Part shown: piece by piece, positions 9,330 through 18,080 of the stretch
How the letters are laid out: each line of letters starts with the position of its first letter
Position numbering within the stretch: position 1 is the stretch's first letter
Assembly: GCA_013334245.1 (NCBI GenBank)
Contig: JAAXXZ010000008.1
Location: 1 to 50,249 of the forward strand
Direction: 5' to 3'
Length of the DNA: 50,249 bases
Origin: Candidatus Moraniibacteriota bacterium
GTDB taxonomy: Bacteria > Patescibacteriota > Minisyncoccia > Moranbacterales > UBA1568
The notes under the pieces: model-generated
The model's database searches: none
What the model was told of the DNA's origin: nothing
What the model saw: only the letters and a program-made list of their open reading frames with translations
Program-made: the position numbers and the translations under genes

Positions 9330-10262
9330 ATGAAAAAGCATACGAGCATCGTGCTGTCCGTCCTGGTGATCGCTTCGATCGTCGCGGTCTTCTCTTATTT
9401 TCGGAACGCCGGAAATTCCGATCAGCCGGTACAGGCGCGAAAAATTCAGGCAGTGGCGAGTTTCTACCCGCTCTATTATTTTTCCCAGCGGATCGGCGGG
9501 GATCAGGCGGAGGTGACCGATATCGTTCCGTCCGGAGCCGAGCCGCACGATTACGAACCGACCGCACAGGATATGGCGAGAATGGAGCATGCCGAGGTGA
9601 TCGTCCTGAACGGCGGCGGTCTGGAAGCGTGGAGTGATACCGTCCAGAAGACCGTCACCGCAGGCGGAACGACGGTAGTGATCGCGGGTGAGGGGCTGAC
9701 AACGCGGCAGATGGAAGAAGACGGCGAAATCGGAACGGATCCGCATGTCTGGCTCGATCCGTCGCTTGCTGAAAAGATGGTCGATCGGATCGTTCAAGGG
9801 TTCAGGCGGGCGGATCCCGCGAACGGGGAATACTATCAGGCGAATGCGGATGCGTTGAAAAACGAGCTTCACGATTTGGACCTTGCCTATGAGCAGGGTT
9901 TGCGAGCCTGCAAGGAAAAGGATATCATTACCTCCCATGCCGCATTCGGGTATATGGCGGCAACCTACGGCTTCAATCAGGTGCCGATCGCCGGCCTTTC
10001 TCCTGATGCGGAACCCTCGTCGCGACAGATGGCGGATATCGTGAAATTCGCCAAGGACCATGACGTACGATACATTTTTTTCGAGAGCCTGGTCAGTCCG
10101 AAGCTTGCCCAAACCATCGCTACCGAAGTCGGCGTTCAGACGCTCGTGCTCGATCCGATCGAGGGGCTGAGTGACGAAGATGTGGCACAGGGAAAGAATT
10201 ATCTCACCGTTATGCGGGATAATCTGACGAATATACGGACTGCGCTGCAATGCAACGAGTAG
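9330..10262 (+). CDS. znuA: Zinc/manganese ABC transporter substrate-binding protein (ZnuA/cluster 9)
   Basis: 310 residues. An N-terminal signal anchor (SIVLSVLVIASIVAVFSYF) lacks an obvious lipobox cysteine, so the protein may stay tethered. The cluster A-I fold shows the expected metal-ligand segments: GAEPHDYEP (His), GTDPHVWLDP (His), ITSHAAFGY (His) and VLDPIEG (acidic). Three histidines favour zinc. The His-rich loop of many Gram-negative ZnuA proteins is missing. I use ATG 9330 (MKKHTSIV), a normal signal start, although the frame begins at 9288 inside fur. It overlaps the ATPase gene by 13 bases. Confidence 0.9.
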   Translation: MKKHTSIVLSVLVIASIVAVFSYFRNAGNSDQPVQARKIQAVASFYPLYYFSQRIGGDQAEVTDIVPSGAEPHDYEPTAQDMARMEHAEVIVLNGGGLEAWSDTVQKTVTAGGTTVVIAGEGLTTRQMEEDGEIGTDPHVWLDPSLAEKMVDRIVQGFRRADPANGEYYQANADALKNELHDLDLAYEQGLRACKEKDIITSHAAFGYMAATYGFNQVPIAGLSPDAEPSSRQMADIVKFAKDHDVRYIFFESLVSPKLAQTIATEVGVQTLVLDPIEGLSDEDVAQGKNYLTVMRDNLTNIRTALQCNE

Positions 10263-11023
10263 ATCATACGAAAAACGTCATTTCGGTCGAGGCGATCTCC
10301 TTCTCGTACGACGGGGAGAGGGACGTTTTGGAGGACATCACTTTGGACGTCCATCAGGGGGATTATATCGGCCTTGTCGGTCCGAACGGCGCCGGAAAGA
10401 CGACGCTGCTGAAGGTGATGATTAATCTTCTCGTTCCGAGAAGCGGAACGGTGAAACTGTTCGGCCAGGACATCCGTGATTTCAAGGACTGGCAGAAAAT
10501 AGGCTATGTGCCGCAAAAGGCGGTACGCTTCGATGCCAATTTTCCGGCGACCGTTTCCGAGGTGGTGTTGATGGGGCGGACTTCCGGGAAGGGATTTTTT
10601 CAAAGGACCACCGATGCGGATACGGAAGCGGTCGGGAATGCTCTTGAAAAGGTCGGGATGCTGGGGTACGGGGAGAGGCTGATCGGCGATCTTTCCGGTG
10701 GGCAGCAGCAGAGGGTGTTTATCGCTCGGGCGCTCGTGAATGATCCGGAAGTCGTTTTTCTCGATGAACCGACGACCGGCGTAGACAAGAAGACACAGGA
10801 TGGCTTTTACGCCTTGCTGCAGAAGCTGAACAGGGAGTTCGGATTGACGATCGTATTGGTGTCCCACGATATCCGGCGATTGACGCGGGAAGTCATGCAT
10901 ATCGCATGCGTGGACAGGACCTTGACCTGCCACTCGTCTCCGGAGGAATATCTTTCCGAAAGTGAAGCGGTATGCGTCAATGGCAAGGACGTCAAGCTCA
11001 TAACTCATCATCATCGCGAGTAG
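10250..11023 (+). CDS. znuC: Zinc ABC transporter ATP-binding protein
   Basis: 257 residues. Walker A GPNGAGKTT (about 43-51), Q-loop in YVPQKAVRF, signature LSGGQQQRVFIARAL, Walker B VVFLDEPTTGVD, and the switch histidine in VLVSHDIRR. The C-terminus ends in a His-rich tail (LITHHHRE), which may bind metal. This type energises import with ZnuB. The start overlaps znuA by 13 bases and the stop abuts the permease ATG, so the genes are translationally coupled. Confidence 0.93.
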   Translation: MQRVDHTKNVISVEAISFSYDGERDVLEDITLDVHQGDYIGLVGPNGAGKTTLLKVMINLLVPRSGTVKLFGQDIRDFKDWQKIGYVPQKAVRFDANFPATVSEVVLMGRTSGKGFFQRTTDADTEAVGNALEKVGMLGYGERLIGDLSGGQQQRVFIARALVNDPEVVFLDEPTTGVDKKTQDGFYALLQKLNREFGLTIVLVSHDIRRLTREVMHIACVDRTLTCHSSPEEYLSESEAVCVNGKDVKLITHHHRE

Positions 11024-11821
11024 ATGTTGGGAAATATCTTACAATACGGATTCATCGTCAGAGGACTTGAGGCGGGTATCGTCGTCGCTCTTATCGCCCC
11101 GCTTATCGGGATCTTTCTCGTGTTGAGGCGGTATTCCCTGATCGCCGATACGCTCGCCCATGTCTCCTTGGCAGGCGTCGCCATCGGATTGCTGTGCGGT
11201 ATCAACCCGGTCCTGACGGCGCTCGCGACGGCCGTAGCGGCCTCTTTCGGAATAGAACGGTTGCGGGCTTCGAAAAGGGTCTATGGGGAATCGGCCTTGG
11301 CGCTTTTTCTTTCCGGCAGTCTGGCGCTCGCCATAGTCATCCTGAGTATCGGTCACGGATTCAATGCGAACCTGTTCAATTACCTCTTCGGAAGCATCGT
11401 AACCGTGACATCGGGCGACGTCCAGACAATCACTGTGCTGGCCTTGGCGGTTATCGCGATTTTGGGAATGTTTTACAAACAGTTAGTCTTCGTCACTTTC
11501 GACGAGGAGGCGGCCAAAGTAAGCGGCATTCCGACCCGGCTCGTAAATGTCGTCCTTATCGTTTTGGCAGCCTTTACCGTTTCCCTGGCGATACCTATCG
11601 TCGGAGCCCTTTTGATCGCGGCGCTCATCGTCATCCCTGTCGTCACGGCCCTTCTTTGCAAAAAGAGTTTTGTAAAAACGGTCATGTATGCGGAAGCTTT
11701 CTCTTTCTTCTCGGTAGTTTCCGGCATAATTACATCGTTTTATCTCAATATCTCGACGGGAGGGGCGATTGTCCTGATAATGCTGGCGGTTTTTATGGCA
11801 GTGTCCATCGTAAAAAGATAG
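11024..11821 (+). CDS. znuB: Zinc ABC transporter permease
   Basis: 265 residues with about eight membrane helices, an ABC-3 family permease. Recognisable family segments include LRRYSLIADTLAHVSLAGVA (residues 29-48; the coupling-helix region) and FDEEAAKVSGIPTRLVN. It begins directly after the znuC stop. With ZnuA and ZnuC it makes a complete high-affinity importer, most likely for zinc, under the Fur-family gene upstream. No terminator is clear after it; the next 110 bases hold nothing I can name before the promoter at 11936. Confidence 0.92.
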   Translation: MLGNILQYGFIVRGLEAGIVVALIAPLIGIFLVLRRYSLIADTLAHVSLAGVAIGLLCGINPVLTALATAVAASFGIERLRASKRVYGESALALFLSGSLALAIVILSIGHGFNANLFNYLFGSIVTVTSGDVQTITVLALAVIAILGMFYKQLVFVTFDEEAAKVSGIPTRLVNVVLIVLAAFTVSLAIPIVGALLIAALIVIPVVTALLCKKSFVKTVMYAEAFSFFSVVSGIITSFYLNISTGGAIVLIMLAVFMAVSIVKR

Positions 11822-11935
11822 TCCGATCCGGTACGTTTTTCCTGTTTATCGATGATGACGTCGCATTGTCGGAAGGAAACCGGGTCGAGCAGGCTGAGCC
11901 ATTTTTTGTTTATGTGAGGCGTTTTCAGGCGCTTC

Positions 11936-11979
11936 TTGACGGGTCTGTTTTTTTCCTCTACAATACCTATACCATAGGT
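11936..11979 (+). promoter_or_regulatory. Promoter and operator-like palindrome of the metal-repressor/RND operon
   Basis: TTGACG (11936-11941), 17-base spacer, TACAAT (11959-11964), then the perfect inverted repeat ACCTAT-ACC-ATAGGT (11965-11979) covering the start of transcription. The related half GGTACTATA follows at 11983-11991. This is where a self-regulating CsoR/RcnR-type repressor would bind. Confidence 0.75.
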
Positions 11980-12009
11980 GCAGGTACTATAACCAGTCGA
12001 ACCGGAAAT

Positions 12010-12297
12010 ATGAAGAACATGAAAGCTTCGGACCCGAAGCACGCGGAGAAAGCGAAGGTTCTTGTCGCCATACGGAAGGCCCGCACGAGCCTGGAGAAGA
12101 TCGAGACGATGGTTACGGAGGAGCGTGACTGTTTTCCGGTGATCCAGCAGGTGCTCGCGGCCATCGGGCTCCTCAAGTCGGCGAATCTTCTCATGCTCGA
12201 TCGGCATATCGAGCGGCACCTCGACGGACTCGGCAAGAAAGGGGACGTCCTTCGGTCCGAACTGGTCCGTATCGTGAAGACCGCTCAGAGCAAGTGA
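12010..12297 (+). CDS. CsoR/RcnR-family (DUF156) metal-sensing repressor
   Basis: 95 residues, an all-helical DUF156 protein. Family landmarks are RKARTSLEKIETMVTEERDC (first ligand Cys) and LMLDRHIERHLDG. In CsoR the ligand set is Cys-His-Cys; here the third position is His (H-x3-H), giving the Cys-His-His set of RcnR-type nickel/cobalt sensors. ATG 12010 follows the promoter and operator closely; ATG 12019 is also possible. It lies 22 bases ahead of the adaptor gene of an RND pump, so it probably represses a metal-linked efflux operon. Which metal it senses cannot be read from the sequence. Confidence 0.85.
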   Translation: MKNMKASDPKHAEKAKVLVAIRKARTSLEKIETMVTEERDCFPVIQQVLAAIGLLKSANLLMLDRHIERHLDGLGKKGDVLRSELVRIVKTAQSK

Positions 12298-12319
12298 TAT
12301 CCATTATCTGAACTTCCTT

Positions 12320-13474
12320 ATGAAACGAATGCGCTTCGTCTTGATTTCACTCGTCCTTGCCGCCGTCGCGGTCGTCCTCTTCGTCCGATCGACGAAGGCG
12401 GAACCGGAGTCGGTTTCCGAGGTGCCGACTTCGGCGGTTCGGACCGAAACGGTATCGCTCACTTCGTTCCGTCCGGAGCGGTCGGTCTCGGGATTCGTTG
12501 CCGGCGTCCGTCAGACGGATGTGACCCCGAAAGCGGGCGGATACGTCGTGAAGCTGCTCAAGGAGGAGGGCGATACGGTCCGGTCCGGCGAGCCGATCGC
12601 CGTGCTCGACGGAAGCGAGCTGTCGGCCATGAGTCGGAGCGCACAGCTGTCACTCGATGCGGCGCAGGAATCGCTCCGGGACACGAAGGATTTCTATGAC
12701 CAGAAGGTCGACGAGGCGCAGGCTTCGCTTGATAAGGCGGAAAACGAATATGCGTCCGGAAACGTATCCAAGGCCGACCTCGACATCGTCAGGGAGGCGG
12801 TGAAAAGCGCGAAGCGGATGCGTGACGCGCAGAACGCCGCTGCCGCGGCTGGCAAGGCCGCTGCCGAAGGAGGCGCCCTGGTCGCCAATGCCTCCGCCGC
12901 GAACGCGACCGTAAAGGCGCCATTTTCGGGCGTCGTCACCCGCCGATACGTCTCTCTCGGTTCGTTTGTCGCGCCTGGTATGCCGGTGTATTCCGTTTCC
13001 TCGACCGATATGCTCGAGGTGAACGTTCCGGTTCCGGGTGGAATAGCGAAAGCTATCCGAAAAGGGGATTCCGTATCCGTCGTACCGGAAGGAACGGATA
13101 CGCCCGTATCGGGGCGGATCTATTCCATCGCGCAGGCGGTCGGCCCGACGACCCAGTCGTCGATAGCCAGAGTCCGTTTCGAACAGTCAGCGGTTCCGAC
13201 CGAGCTCATACCCGGACAGTACGTGACCGTTTCCGTACCTGTCGGTGTTCCGTACGATGCCATCATGATCCCCGAAAGCGCGGTCATTCATGAATATGAC
13301 GATACGTTCGTGTTCGTTCTCGTCGACGGACACGTGACGAAGACGAAGGTCATGCTTGGCGAAGGGGCGGACGGAAGACGCGAAATACGTTCGGGCCTGT
13401 CGTCCGGGTCGGTCATCGTTACGGAAGGAGCGTACGGTCTGCGTGACGGCGGTTCCGTGACGATTTCCGAATAA
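12320..13474 (+). CDS. RND efflux periplasmic adaptor (membrane fusion protein, HlyD/AcrA type)
   Basis: 384 residues. An N-terminal membrane segment (FVLISLVLAAVAVVLFV) is followed by a biotinyl-lipoyl-like half (GGYVVKLLKEEGDTVRSGEP), a coiled-coil hairpin of about 80 residues (SAQLSLDAAQESLRDTKDFY onward), the second lipoyl half (VKAPFSGVVTRRYVSLGSFV), a beta barrel and a membrane-proximal domain. It links an RND pump to an exit path. It is encoded 27 bases ahead of the pump. No outer-membrane factor is encoded in the window. Confidence 0.92.
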   Translation: MKRMRFVLISLVLAAVAVVLFVRSTKAEPESVSEVPTSAVRTETVSLTSFRPERSVSGFVAGVRQTDVTPKAGGYVVKLLKEEGDTVRSGEPIAVLDGSELSAMSRSAQLSLDAAQESLRDTKDFYDQKVDEAQASLDKAENEYASGNVSKADLDIVREAVKSAKRMRDAQNAAAAAGKAAAEGGALVANASAANATVKAPFSGVVTRRYVSLGSFVAPGMPVYSVSSTDMLEVNVPVPGGIAKAIRKGDSVSVVPEGTDTPVSGRIYSIAQAVGPTTQSSIARVRFEQSAVPTELIPGQYVTVSVPVGVPYDAIMIPESAVIHEYDDTFVFVLVDGHVTKTKVMLGEGADGRREIRSGLSSGSVIVTEGAYGLRDGGSVTISE

Positions 13475-13501
13475 TTCGGCGGATACCTATCGATACTGAT
13501 T

Positions 13502-16500
13502 ATGAATGAACCGAATCAGCAGCCTTCGGAACGGAAGGGAAAACTCGGTGTCGCCGGACGTATGACCGAGCTCTTCCTCCGGAAGCGGGAACTTTCCATC
13601 CTTGCGATCGTCGTGGTCGCGGCATGGGGTACGCTTTCGTTCGTCCTGACGCCGAAACAGTACAATCCGGAAATCGTCGCGCCGGCATTCGTCATCGTGA
13701 CGGATTTTCCGAACGCGTCGGCGTCCGAGGTGCGCGAGCTCGTTACGAGACCGATGGAGGATGCCATATCCGAACTGCCGAAGATCGACGAGATATCCTC
13801 CCAGAGCCATCCCGGCGGACGGAGCATAGTCATGGTGAAATTCCTGGTCGGGGCGGACCTCGATGCGGCGAAGACGGCGCTCAATCAGAAGCTTCGGGAC
13901 CATATGGCGCAGAAACCGATCGGTGCGAGCGATCCGGTCGTCCAGTCGATCGACCCGGAGGACGTGCCGATCCTCGACCTCGGATTCACTTCCGACACGC
14001 TCTCGGAGAGTTCCCTTCGCAAGCTCGCGATGGACGTCACCGACGAGCTGAAACGCGCGGACGGCGTTTCCAGGGCCGAAGTCGTCGGGGGGCGGACGAA
14101 CCATCTTCTTGTCGAACCGAAGAGCGGCGAACTCGCGGCACACGGAGTGACGCTTCAGGAAATCGCGGGCGCGATCTCGACCTCGAACGGGATCGATTCG
14201 GTCGAACATCTCGACGGGACTGACCGCGACCGGACCATAGTGGTCAACGGGAATATCCGGGGGATCGAAGATCTCGGAAACATCATCGTCGCGCAGGACC
14301 GCGGGGCGGTGCTCCGACTGCGCGATATCGCGGATATATCCTATGGACCGGGTGAGATCACCGACTACGTCTTGCTGTCTGGGCGGGACGGTGCCGATTC
14401 GCCCGTCGTCCATATCGCGCTTTCCAAACTGAAAGGGACGAACGCGACCGCCGTTTCCAAAGGCGTGCTTTCCCGCCTCGATTCGCTCAAGGGAACGACG
14501 ATTCCGTCGGATGTTTCCGTGACGACGCTTCGGGACGAGGGGGCGGTCGCCGGTGAGGAGATCGACAAGCTGACATTCGACCTGACGAAGTCGATCGTCG
14601 TCGTCGCGGTCCTCCTCATGATGTTCCTCGGATTCCGCAATGCCATGGTCGCGGCGGTCTCCATTCCGCTCGTGCTGCTTGCCGTATTCGGTGCGGGACT
14701 CCTTGCCGGACAGACCGTGAACCGTATAACGCTCTTCGCACTTATCCTTTCGCTCGGACTGCTCGTAGACGATGCGATCGTCGTCATCGAGAATATCGCG
14801 CGCTATTTCCGAATGTATCCGGGCGAGAACCGCATCCGGCTTATCGTACGGGCGGTGGACGAGGTCGGCGGGGCGCTCGCGCTTTCGACCCTGACGATGG
14901 CGATCTCGTTCATCCCGATGGCGTTCGTCACCGGCATGATGGGCCCCTATATGGCGCCGATCCCGTTCTTCGTTCCGGCAGCGCTTTTCGCCTCGCTCCT
15001 CTTCTCCGTGACGGTGAATCCGTTTCTCGCGCTCATTTTCACGCCGAAGGAGAAGGCGGGGAAAGCAGTGGCCGGAGCGCACGGAGAAAACGTCTTTCTG
15101 CAATCGTTCCAGAAACTCGATTCGCGGTACGGCACGTTTCTTTCGTCGCTTTTGTCGACGCGGAAGAAGCGTCTCACGGCCATTCTTGTTACCGTAGCAC
15201 TCTTCCTGATGGCGGTCGTACTCCCGTTCTCGCCTTTGGTGCCGTTCCGTATGTTGCCGAAAGCGGACAAGGAACAGTTCTATGTCTATCTCGATCTGCC
15301 GACCGGATCGGATGTCTCTGCGACAAGAACCGCTGCCATAGAGACGGAGAAGACGCTTCTTTCGATTCCCGAAATCGAAAACGTGGAGAGCTTCATAGGA
15401 GAGGCTCCCGTGTCGGATTTCAACGGGCTCTTCAAGGGAAGCTCGTCGCGTGTCAACGGGAATCAGGCGACTTTTCGCGCGAATCTTGTCGGACATGACC
15501 GGCGGCATCGTTTGTCCGAAGAGATCGCGTCCGATTTCCGGAAGCGGGCGGAAGAACTCCGTACCTCGCATCCGGACTACGACGTCCGTATCATGGAAGA
15601 TCCGCCGGGACCGCCTGTGCTCGCCACACTCTATCTCAAGGTCAAGGGTGACGATGAGCGCATACGTGAGGCGGTCGCACAAGATTTCGAAGGGGTTATC
15701 CGCGGTATCGTCGGCACGACCGATATCGACCGGTCCACGCCGCAGCGCGTTCTTGACCGTTCCTATCGAATCCTGACCGACAAGGCGCAGCTGCTCGGCG
15801 TCGCGCCGACGGATATCGCCTCGACGCTCCACATGGCGCTTTCCGGGACGGCCGTCGGACTCTATCACGAAAGCGCTTCGCCTGGCCTTCGCAAGCCTGA
15901 ACAGGAGTATGTCGCCCTGCGGCTCGCCCGCGATTCACGGGATGAGGAAAGCGACCTGACATCGATCGTCGTCGCGTCCCGAACCGGTGCGCAGGTCCCT
16001 TTGTCGGAACTGCTTGAGAAGACGGATGCCGCCTCGGACTTGCCGATCTTCGCGGATGGACGACAGCCGACCGTCTCCGTGTCGGCTGAAATGGAAGGAC
16101 GGAGCGTGGTGTACGCCGTATGCGATCTCTTTCCGAAACTCTTCTCGTACAAGCTGCCGGACGGCGACGGGAGGCTCGTCTCGTGGTCTCCGCTCGGTGC
16201 GACCTACGAGGATACGTTGACCGGCAAGCGATACTCGATCGAGATCGGCGGAGAATGGAAACTGACCCTCGACGTGTTCCGCGACCTGGGTATCGCGATG
16301 GGTGTGGCGATCTTCCTCATCTACTTCGTCCTCGCGGCGAAGGCCGAGTCGCTCTTTGTGCCGCTCTTCATCATGGTCAGTATCCCGCTCGGCCTCATCG
16401 GTGTCTTTCCGGGCTTCGCGCTCCTACACGCTCTCAAGGGCACCTACTTCAACGCGACCTCGATGATCGGCGTGATATCGCTCGCCGGACTGTCGGTGAA

Positions 16501-16774
16501 AAACGCAGTCATATTCCTCGAATATCTCGAACCGCTCAAAAGGGCCGGAAAGCCGCTCAAGGAGGCGCTCATCGAGACGGGCCGGGTCAGGCTGCTCCCG
16601 ATCACGCTGACGTCGCTCACGGCCATATTGGGCTCGTTTACGATCATTTCCGATCCGGTCTGGGAGGGTCTCGCGTGGGCGATCATATTCGGACTCACCG
16701 CCTCGACATTCCTCACGCTCATCATCTTTCCGTTGGTTTACTACGTCTTCGAGAAGAAACATTGGGACCGCTAA
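13502..16774 (+). CDS. RND-family efflux pump (AcrB/hydrophobe-amphiphile type)
   Basis: 1090 residues, usual size for the family. Twelve membrane helices in two halves with two large extracytoplasmic loops. Helix 4 carries the proton-relay pair in LGLLVDDAIVVIENI; HAE-type pumps have this DD, while heavy-metal CzcA-type pumps usually differ. The C-terminal half has the parallel GVISLAGLSVKNAVIFLEYL. This points to organic substrates, although the upstream repressor looks metal-sensing. It forms one operon with the adaptor and the small genes after it. A long open frame on the opposite strand is a codon-bias shadow. Confidence 0.93.
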   Translation: MNEPNQQPSERKGKLGVAGRMTELFLRKRELSILAIVVVAAWGTLSFVLTPKQYNPEIVAPAFVIVTDFPNASASEVRELVTRPMEDAISELPKIDEISSQSHPGGRSIVMVKFLVGADLDAAKTALNQKLRDHMAQKPIGASDPVVQSIDPEDVPILDLGFTSDTLSESSLRKLAMDVTDELKRADGVSRAEVVGGRTNHLLVEPKSGELAAHGVTLQEIAGAISTSNGIDSVEHLDGTDRDRTIVVNGNIRGIEDLGNIIVAQDRGAVLRLRDIADISYGPGEITDYVLLSGRDGADSPVVHIALSKLKGTNATAVSKGVLSRLDSLKGTTIPSDVSVTTLRDEGAVAGEEIDKLTFDLTKSIVVVAVLLMMFLGFRNAMVAAVSIPLVLLAVFGAGLLAGQTVNRITLFALILSLGLLVDDAIVVIENIARYFRMYPGENRIRLIVRAVDEVGGALALSTLTMAISFIPMAFVTGMMGPYMAPIPFFVPAALFASLLFSVTVNPFLALIFTPKEKAGKAVAGAHGENVFLQSFQKLDSRYGTFLSSLLSTRKKRLTAILVTVALFLMAVVLPFSPLVPFRMLPKADKEQFYVYLDLPTGSDVSATRTAAIETEKTLLSIPEIENVESFIGEAPVSDFNGLFKGSSSRVNGNQATFRANLVGHDRRHRLSEEIASDFRKRAEELRTSHPDYDVRIMEDPPGPPVLATLYLKVKGDDERIREAVAQDFEGVIRGIVGTTDIDRSTPQRVLDRSYRILTDKAQLLGVAPTDIASTLHMALSGTAVGLYHESASPGLRKPEQEYVALRLARDSRDEESDLTSIVVASRTGAQVPLSELLEKTDAASDLPIFADGRQPTVSVSAEMEGRSVVYAVCDLFPKLFSYKLPDGDGRLVSWSPLGATYEDTLTGKRYSIEIGGEWKLTLDVFRDLGIAMGVAIFLIYFVLAAKAESLFVPLFIMVSIPLGLIGVFPGFALLHALKGTYFNATSMIGVISLAGLSVKNAVIFLEYLEPLKRAGKPLKEALIETGRVRLLPITLTSLTAILGSFTIISDPVWEGLAWAIIFGLTASTFLTLIIFPLVYYVFEKKHWDR

Positions 16775-16793
16775 GCCTCTGAACGCAAAACGT

Positions 16794-17015
16794 ATGTCGA
16801 AACCCTATCGCATGAATGTCTCGTCATGGAATGTCGAGCGGATCATGTTCGCTATCGCCGGTATCCTTGTCGCGACCTTCGCGCTCCTCGCTGTCCTGGT
16901 CCATCCGGCGTTCGTTTTGGGAGACCTCTTCGTCGGAGGGATGCTCGTCCTCTTCGCGGTTACGGGCTATTGTCCGATGGCGATGTTGGTCGCCGCGATC
17001 AGGAACCGGAACTGA
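16794..17015 (+). CDS. DUF2892-type small membrane protein
   Basis: 73 residues, MSKPYRMNVSSWNVERIMFA then two membrane helices (about 18-36 and 40-58) with GYCPMAMLV. The layout (N-terminal polar strand ending in NVERxxRxxxG, two helices, Cys near the end) fits the DUF2892 inner-membrane family, also found fused to rhodanese in YgaP. It starts 19 bases after the RND pump, so it is probably co-transcribed. Its conserved cysteine may link it to thiol or metal chemistry; that is inference. Confidence 0.75.
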   Translation: MSKPYRMNVSSWNVERIMFAIAGILVATFALLAVLVHPAFVLGDLFVGGMLVLFAVTGYCPMAMLVAAIRNRN

Positions 17016-17084
17016 TCTCTTGCGACGACCCGGTAAATTTTCGAGAATGTCCGAAAGTCGGATAATACATCTCAGTGAGGACAT

Positions 17085-17276
17085 ATGAACAAGAGCACCG
17101 TGAAAGTGAATGCGTCGAAGTGCCCGCAGGACCATGTCTGTCCGCTGATCCGGATCTGTCCGGCCGGGGCCATCAGTCAGGATGGGTTTTCCGCGCCGAC
17201 GATCGACCATTCGAAATGCGTCGCCTGCGGCCGGTGCGTGATCACCTGCCCGTACAAGACGCTCTCGTTTGAGTGA
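17085..17276 (+). CDS. Small 4Fe-4S ferredoxin-like protein
   Basis: 63 residues. Cysteines are arranged as CPQDHVCPLIRICP (about 14-27) and CVACGRCVITCP (about 45-56). The second is a full CxxCxxCxxxCP motif; the first resembles a degenerate second cluster site. So one or two iron-sulfur clusters are expected. It sits 69 bases after the DUF2892 gene and directly before a nitroreductase remnant, which suggests an electron-transfer role for a partner that is now broken or elsewhere. Confidence 0.88.
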   Translation: MNKSTVKVNASKCPQDHVCPLIRICPAGAISQDGFSAPTIDHSKCVACGRCVITCPYKTLSFE

Positions 17277-17500
17277 GTCCGAGTTTCCCGTCGCCCTCGG
17301 GTTTCGCACTGACTGTCGCCGCCGAGTTGGAGGTCGATTCCTGCCCCATGGAGGGGTGCGATTTCGATGTCGTGAAGGAGGTATTCGATCTGCCGGAAAT
17401 CTTCACCCCGGTTCTTCTCCTGCCTCTCGGCTACCGCGCCGAAGGCCCCGCACGTCCCAAGACCCGCTTCCCGGAGGAGGATCTTTTTGAGGGGGCGTAG
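17273..17500 (+). pseudogene. C-terminal remnant of a nitroreductase-family flavoprotein
   Basis: The frame after the ferredoxin encodes GFALTVAAELEVDSCPMEGC, then DFDVVKEVFDLPEIFTPVLL, LPLGYRAEGPARPKTRFPEE and a short tail. This matches the last third of NfsB-like nitroreductases (usual motif LGxDSCPMEGFDxxxVxxxLxL...LxLGYRxE...PKxRxPLEE). The first roughly 140 residues, with most of the FMN-binding part, are absent. It overlaps the ferredoxin stop by four bases. It is either a decayed gene or the rest of a ferredoxin-nitroreductase pair after deletion; a functional enzyme is unlikely. Confidence 0.75.
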
Positions 17501-17530
17501 GAGGGAGTATTAGATTCTGCATAAGCAAAT

Positions 17531-17583
17531 GCCTGCCGTATGACGGGCTTTTTTTAGAGAAAAGCCTCGGCGTATGCCGAGGC
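17531..17583. terminator. Terminators at the end of the RND operon (both strands)
   Basis: A short CCGT-ATG-ACGG stem within 17531-17549 is followed by seven T on the plus strand. A perfect GCCTCGG-CGTATG-CCGAGGC stem (17564-17583) with AAAA before it would terminate minus-strand transcripts. The next 220 bases to 17803 hold only small palindromes (for example ATGATATCAT at 17649-17658) and the promoter at 17729. Confidence 0.65.
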
Positions 17584-17728
17584 CAGAAATCCTGATAGTC
17601 ATGAGACTCTCCCACTGGGATTTGTCTCAGGTTTCTCGTTATGTTGGCATGATATCATAACAAGTATGAAATCGAAAAACTTGAACCGCGCCCATAAAGT
17701 CTTAAAGAAAGGCTATAATAAGGGAATT

Positions 17729-17756
17729 TTGACGATATATTTTTCTGTCGTATACT
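17729..17756 (+). promoter_or_regulatory. Promoter of the 17804 DNA-binding protein gene
   Basis: TTGACG (17729-17734), 16-base spacer, TATACT (17751-17756), leader about 40 bases. Confidence 0.7.
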
Positions 17757-17803
17757 GGAAGTGCATCGTTATATGTAAGTATAGTAAACAGTAAGAAAAA
17801 TAT

Positions 17804-18010
17804 ATGGCACAGTATAATCGGAATAGCGGGAAGGCGTGGTCGGCAGGTGATATTCGGACTTTACGGGAGCTTGCGAAGGGGAATACGCCAACGCGGGTTA
17901 TCGGGCTTGAACTCGGGCGGACTCCGGGATCGGTCGCTACGAAGGCGAGTGAGAAAAACATCAGTCTCAAGCCGACGAATCAGTCACCGTATAATCGTCG
18001 CACGAAATAG
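17804..18010 (+). CDS. Small SANT/Myb-like DNA-binding protein
   Basis: 68 residues. The body WSAGDIRTLRELAKGNTPTR then VIGLELGRTPGSVATKASEK resembles a helix-turn-helix of the SANT/Myb-like or GcrA-type kind, with a C-terminal SLKPTNQSPYNRR basic tail. Near-identical small proteins occur widely in bacteria with no assigned function. It has its own promoter and precedes the restriction-modification genes by 70 bases, so it may control them; that is inference only. Confidence 0.75.
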   Translation: MAQYNRNSGKAWSAGDIRTLRELAKGNTPTRVIGLELGRTPGSVATKASEKNISLKPTNQSPYNRRTK

Positions 18011-18080
18011 TCGGAATGTGGTATCCTAGAGGGGATGGAGCAGAGCGGAAAGAGGCCTATATTGATATGGCGTGCGAATT

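Noticed and set aside
13487-15868. Open frame of 793 codons on the minus strand opposite the RND pump gene
   Set aside because: It mirrors the codon bias of a very clear RND gene, is Arg/His/Asp-rich and low in hydrophobic residues, and shows no domain.
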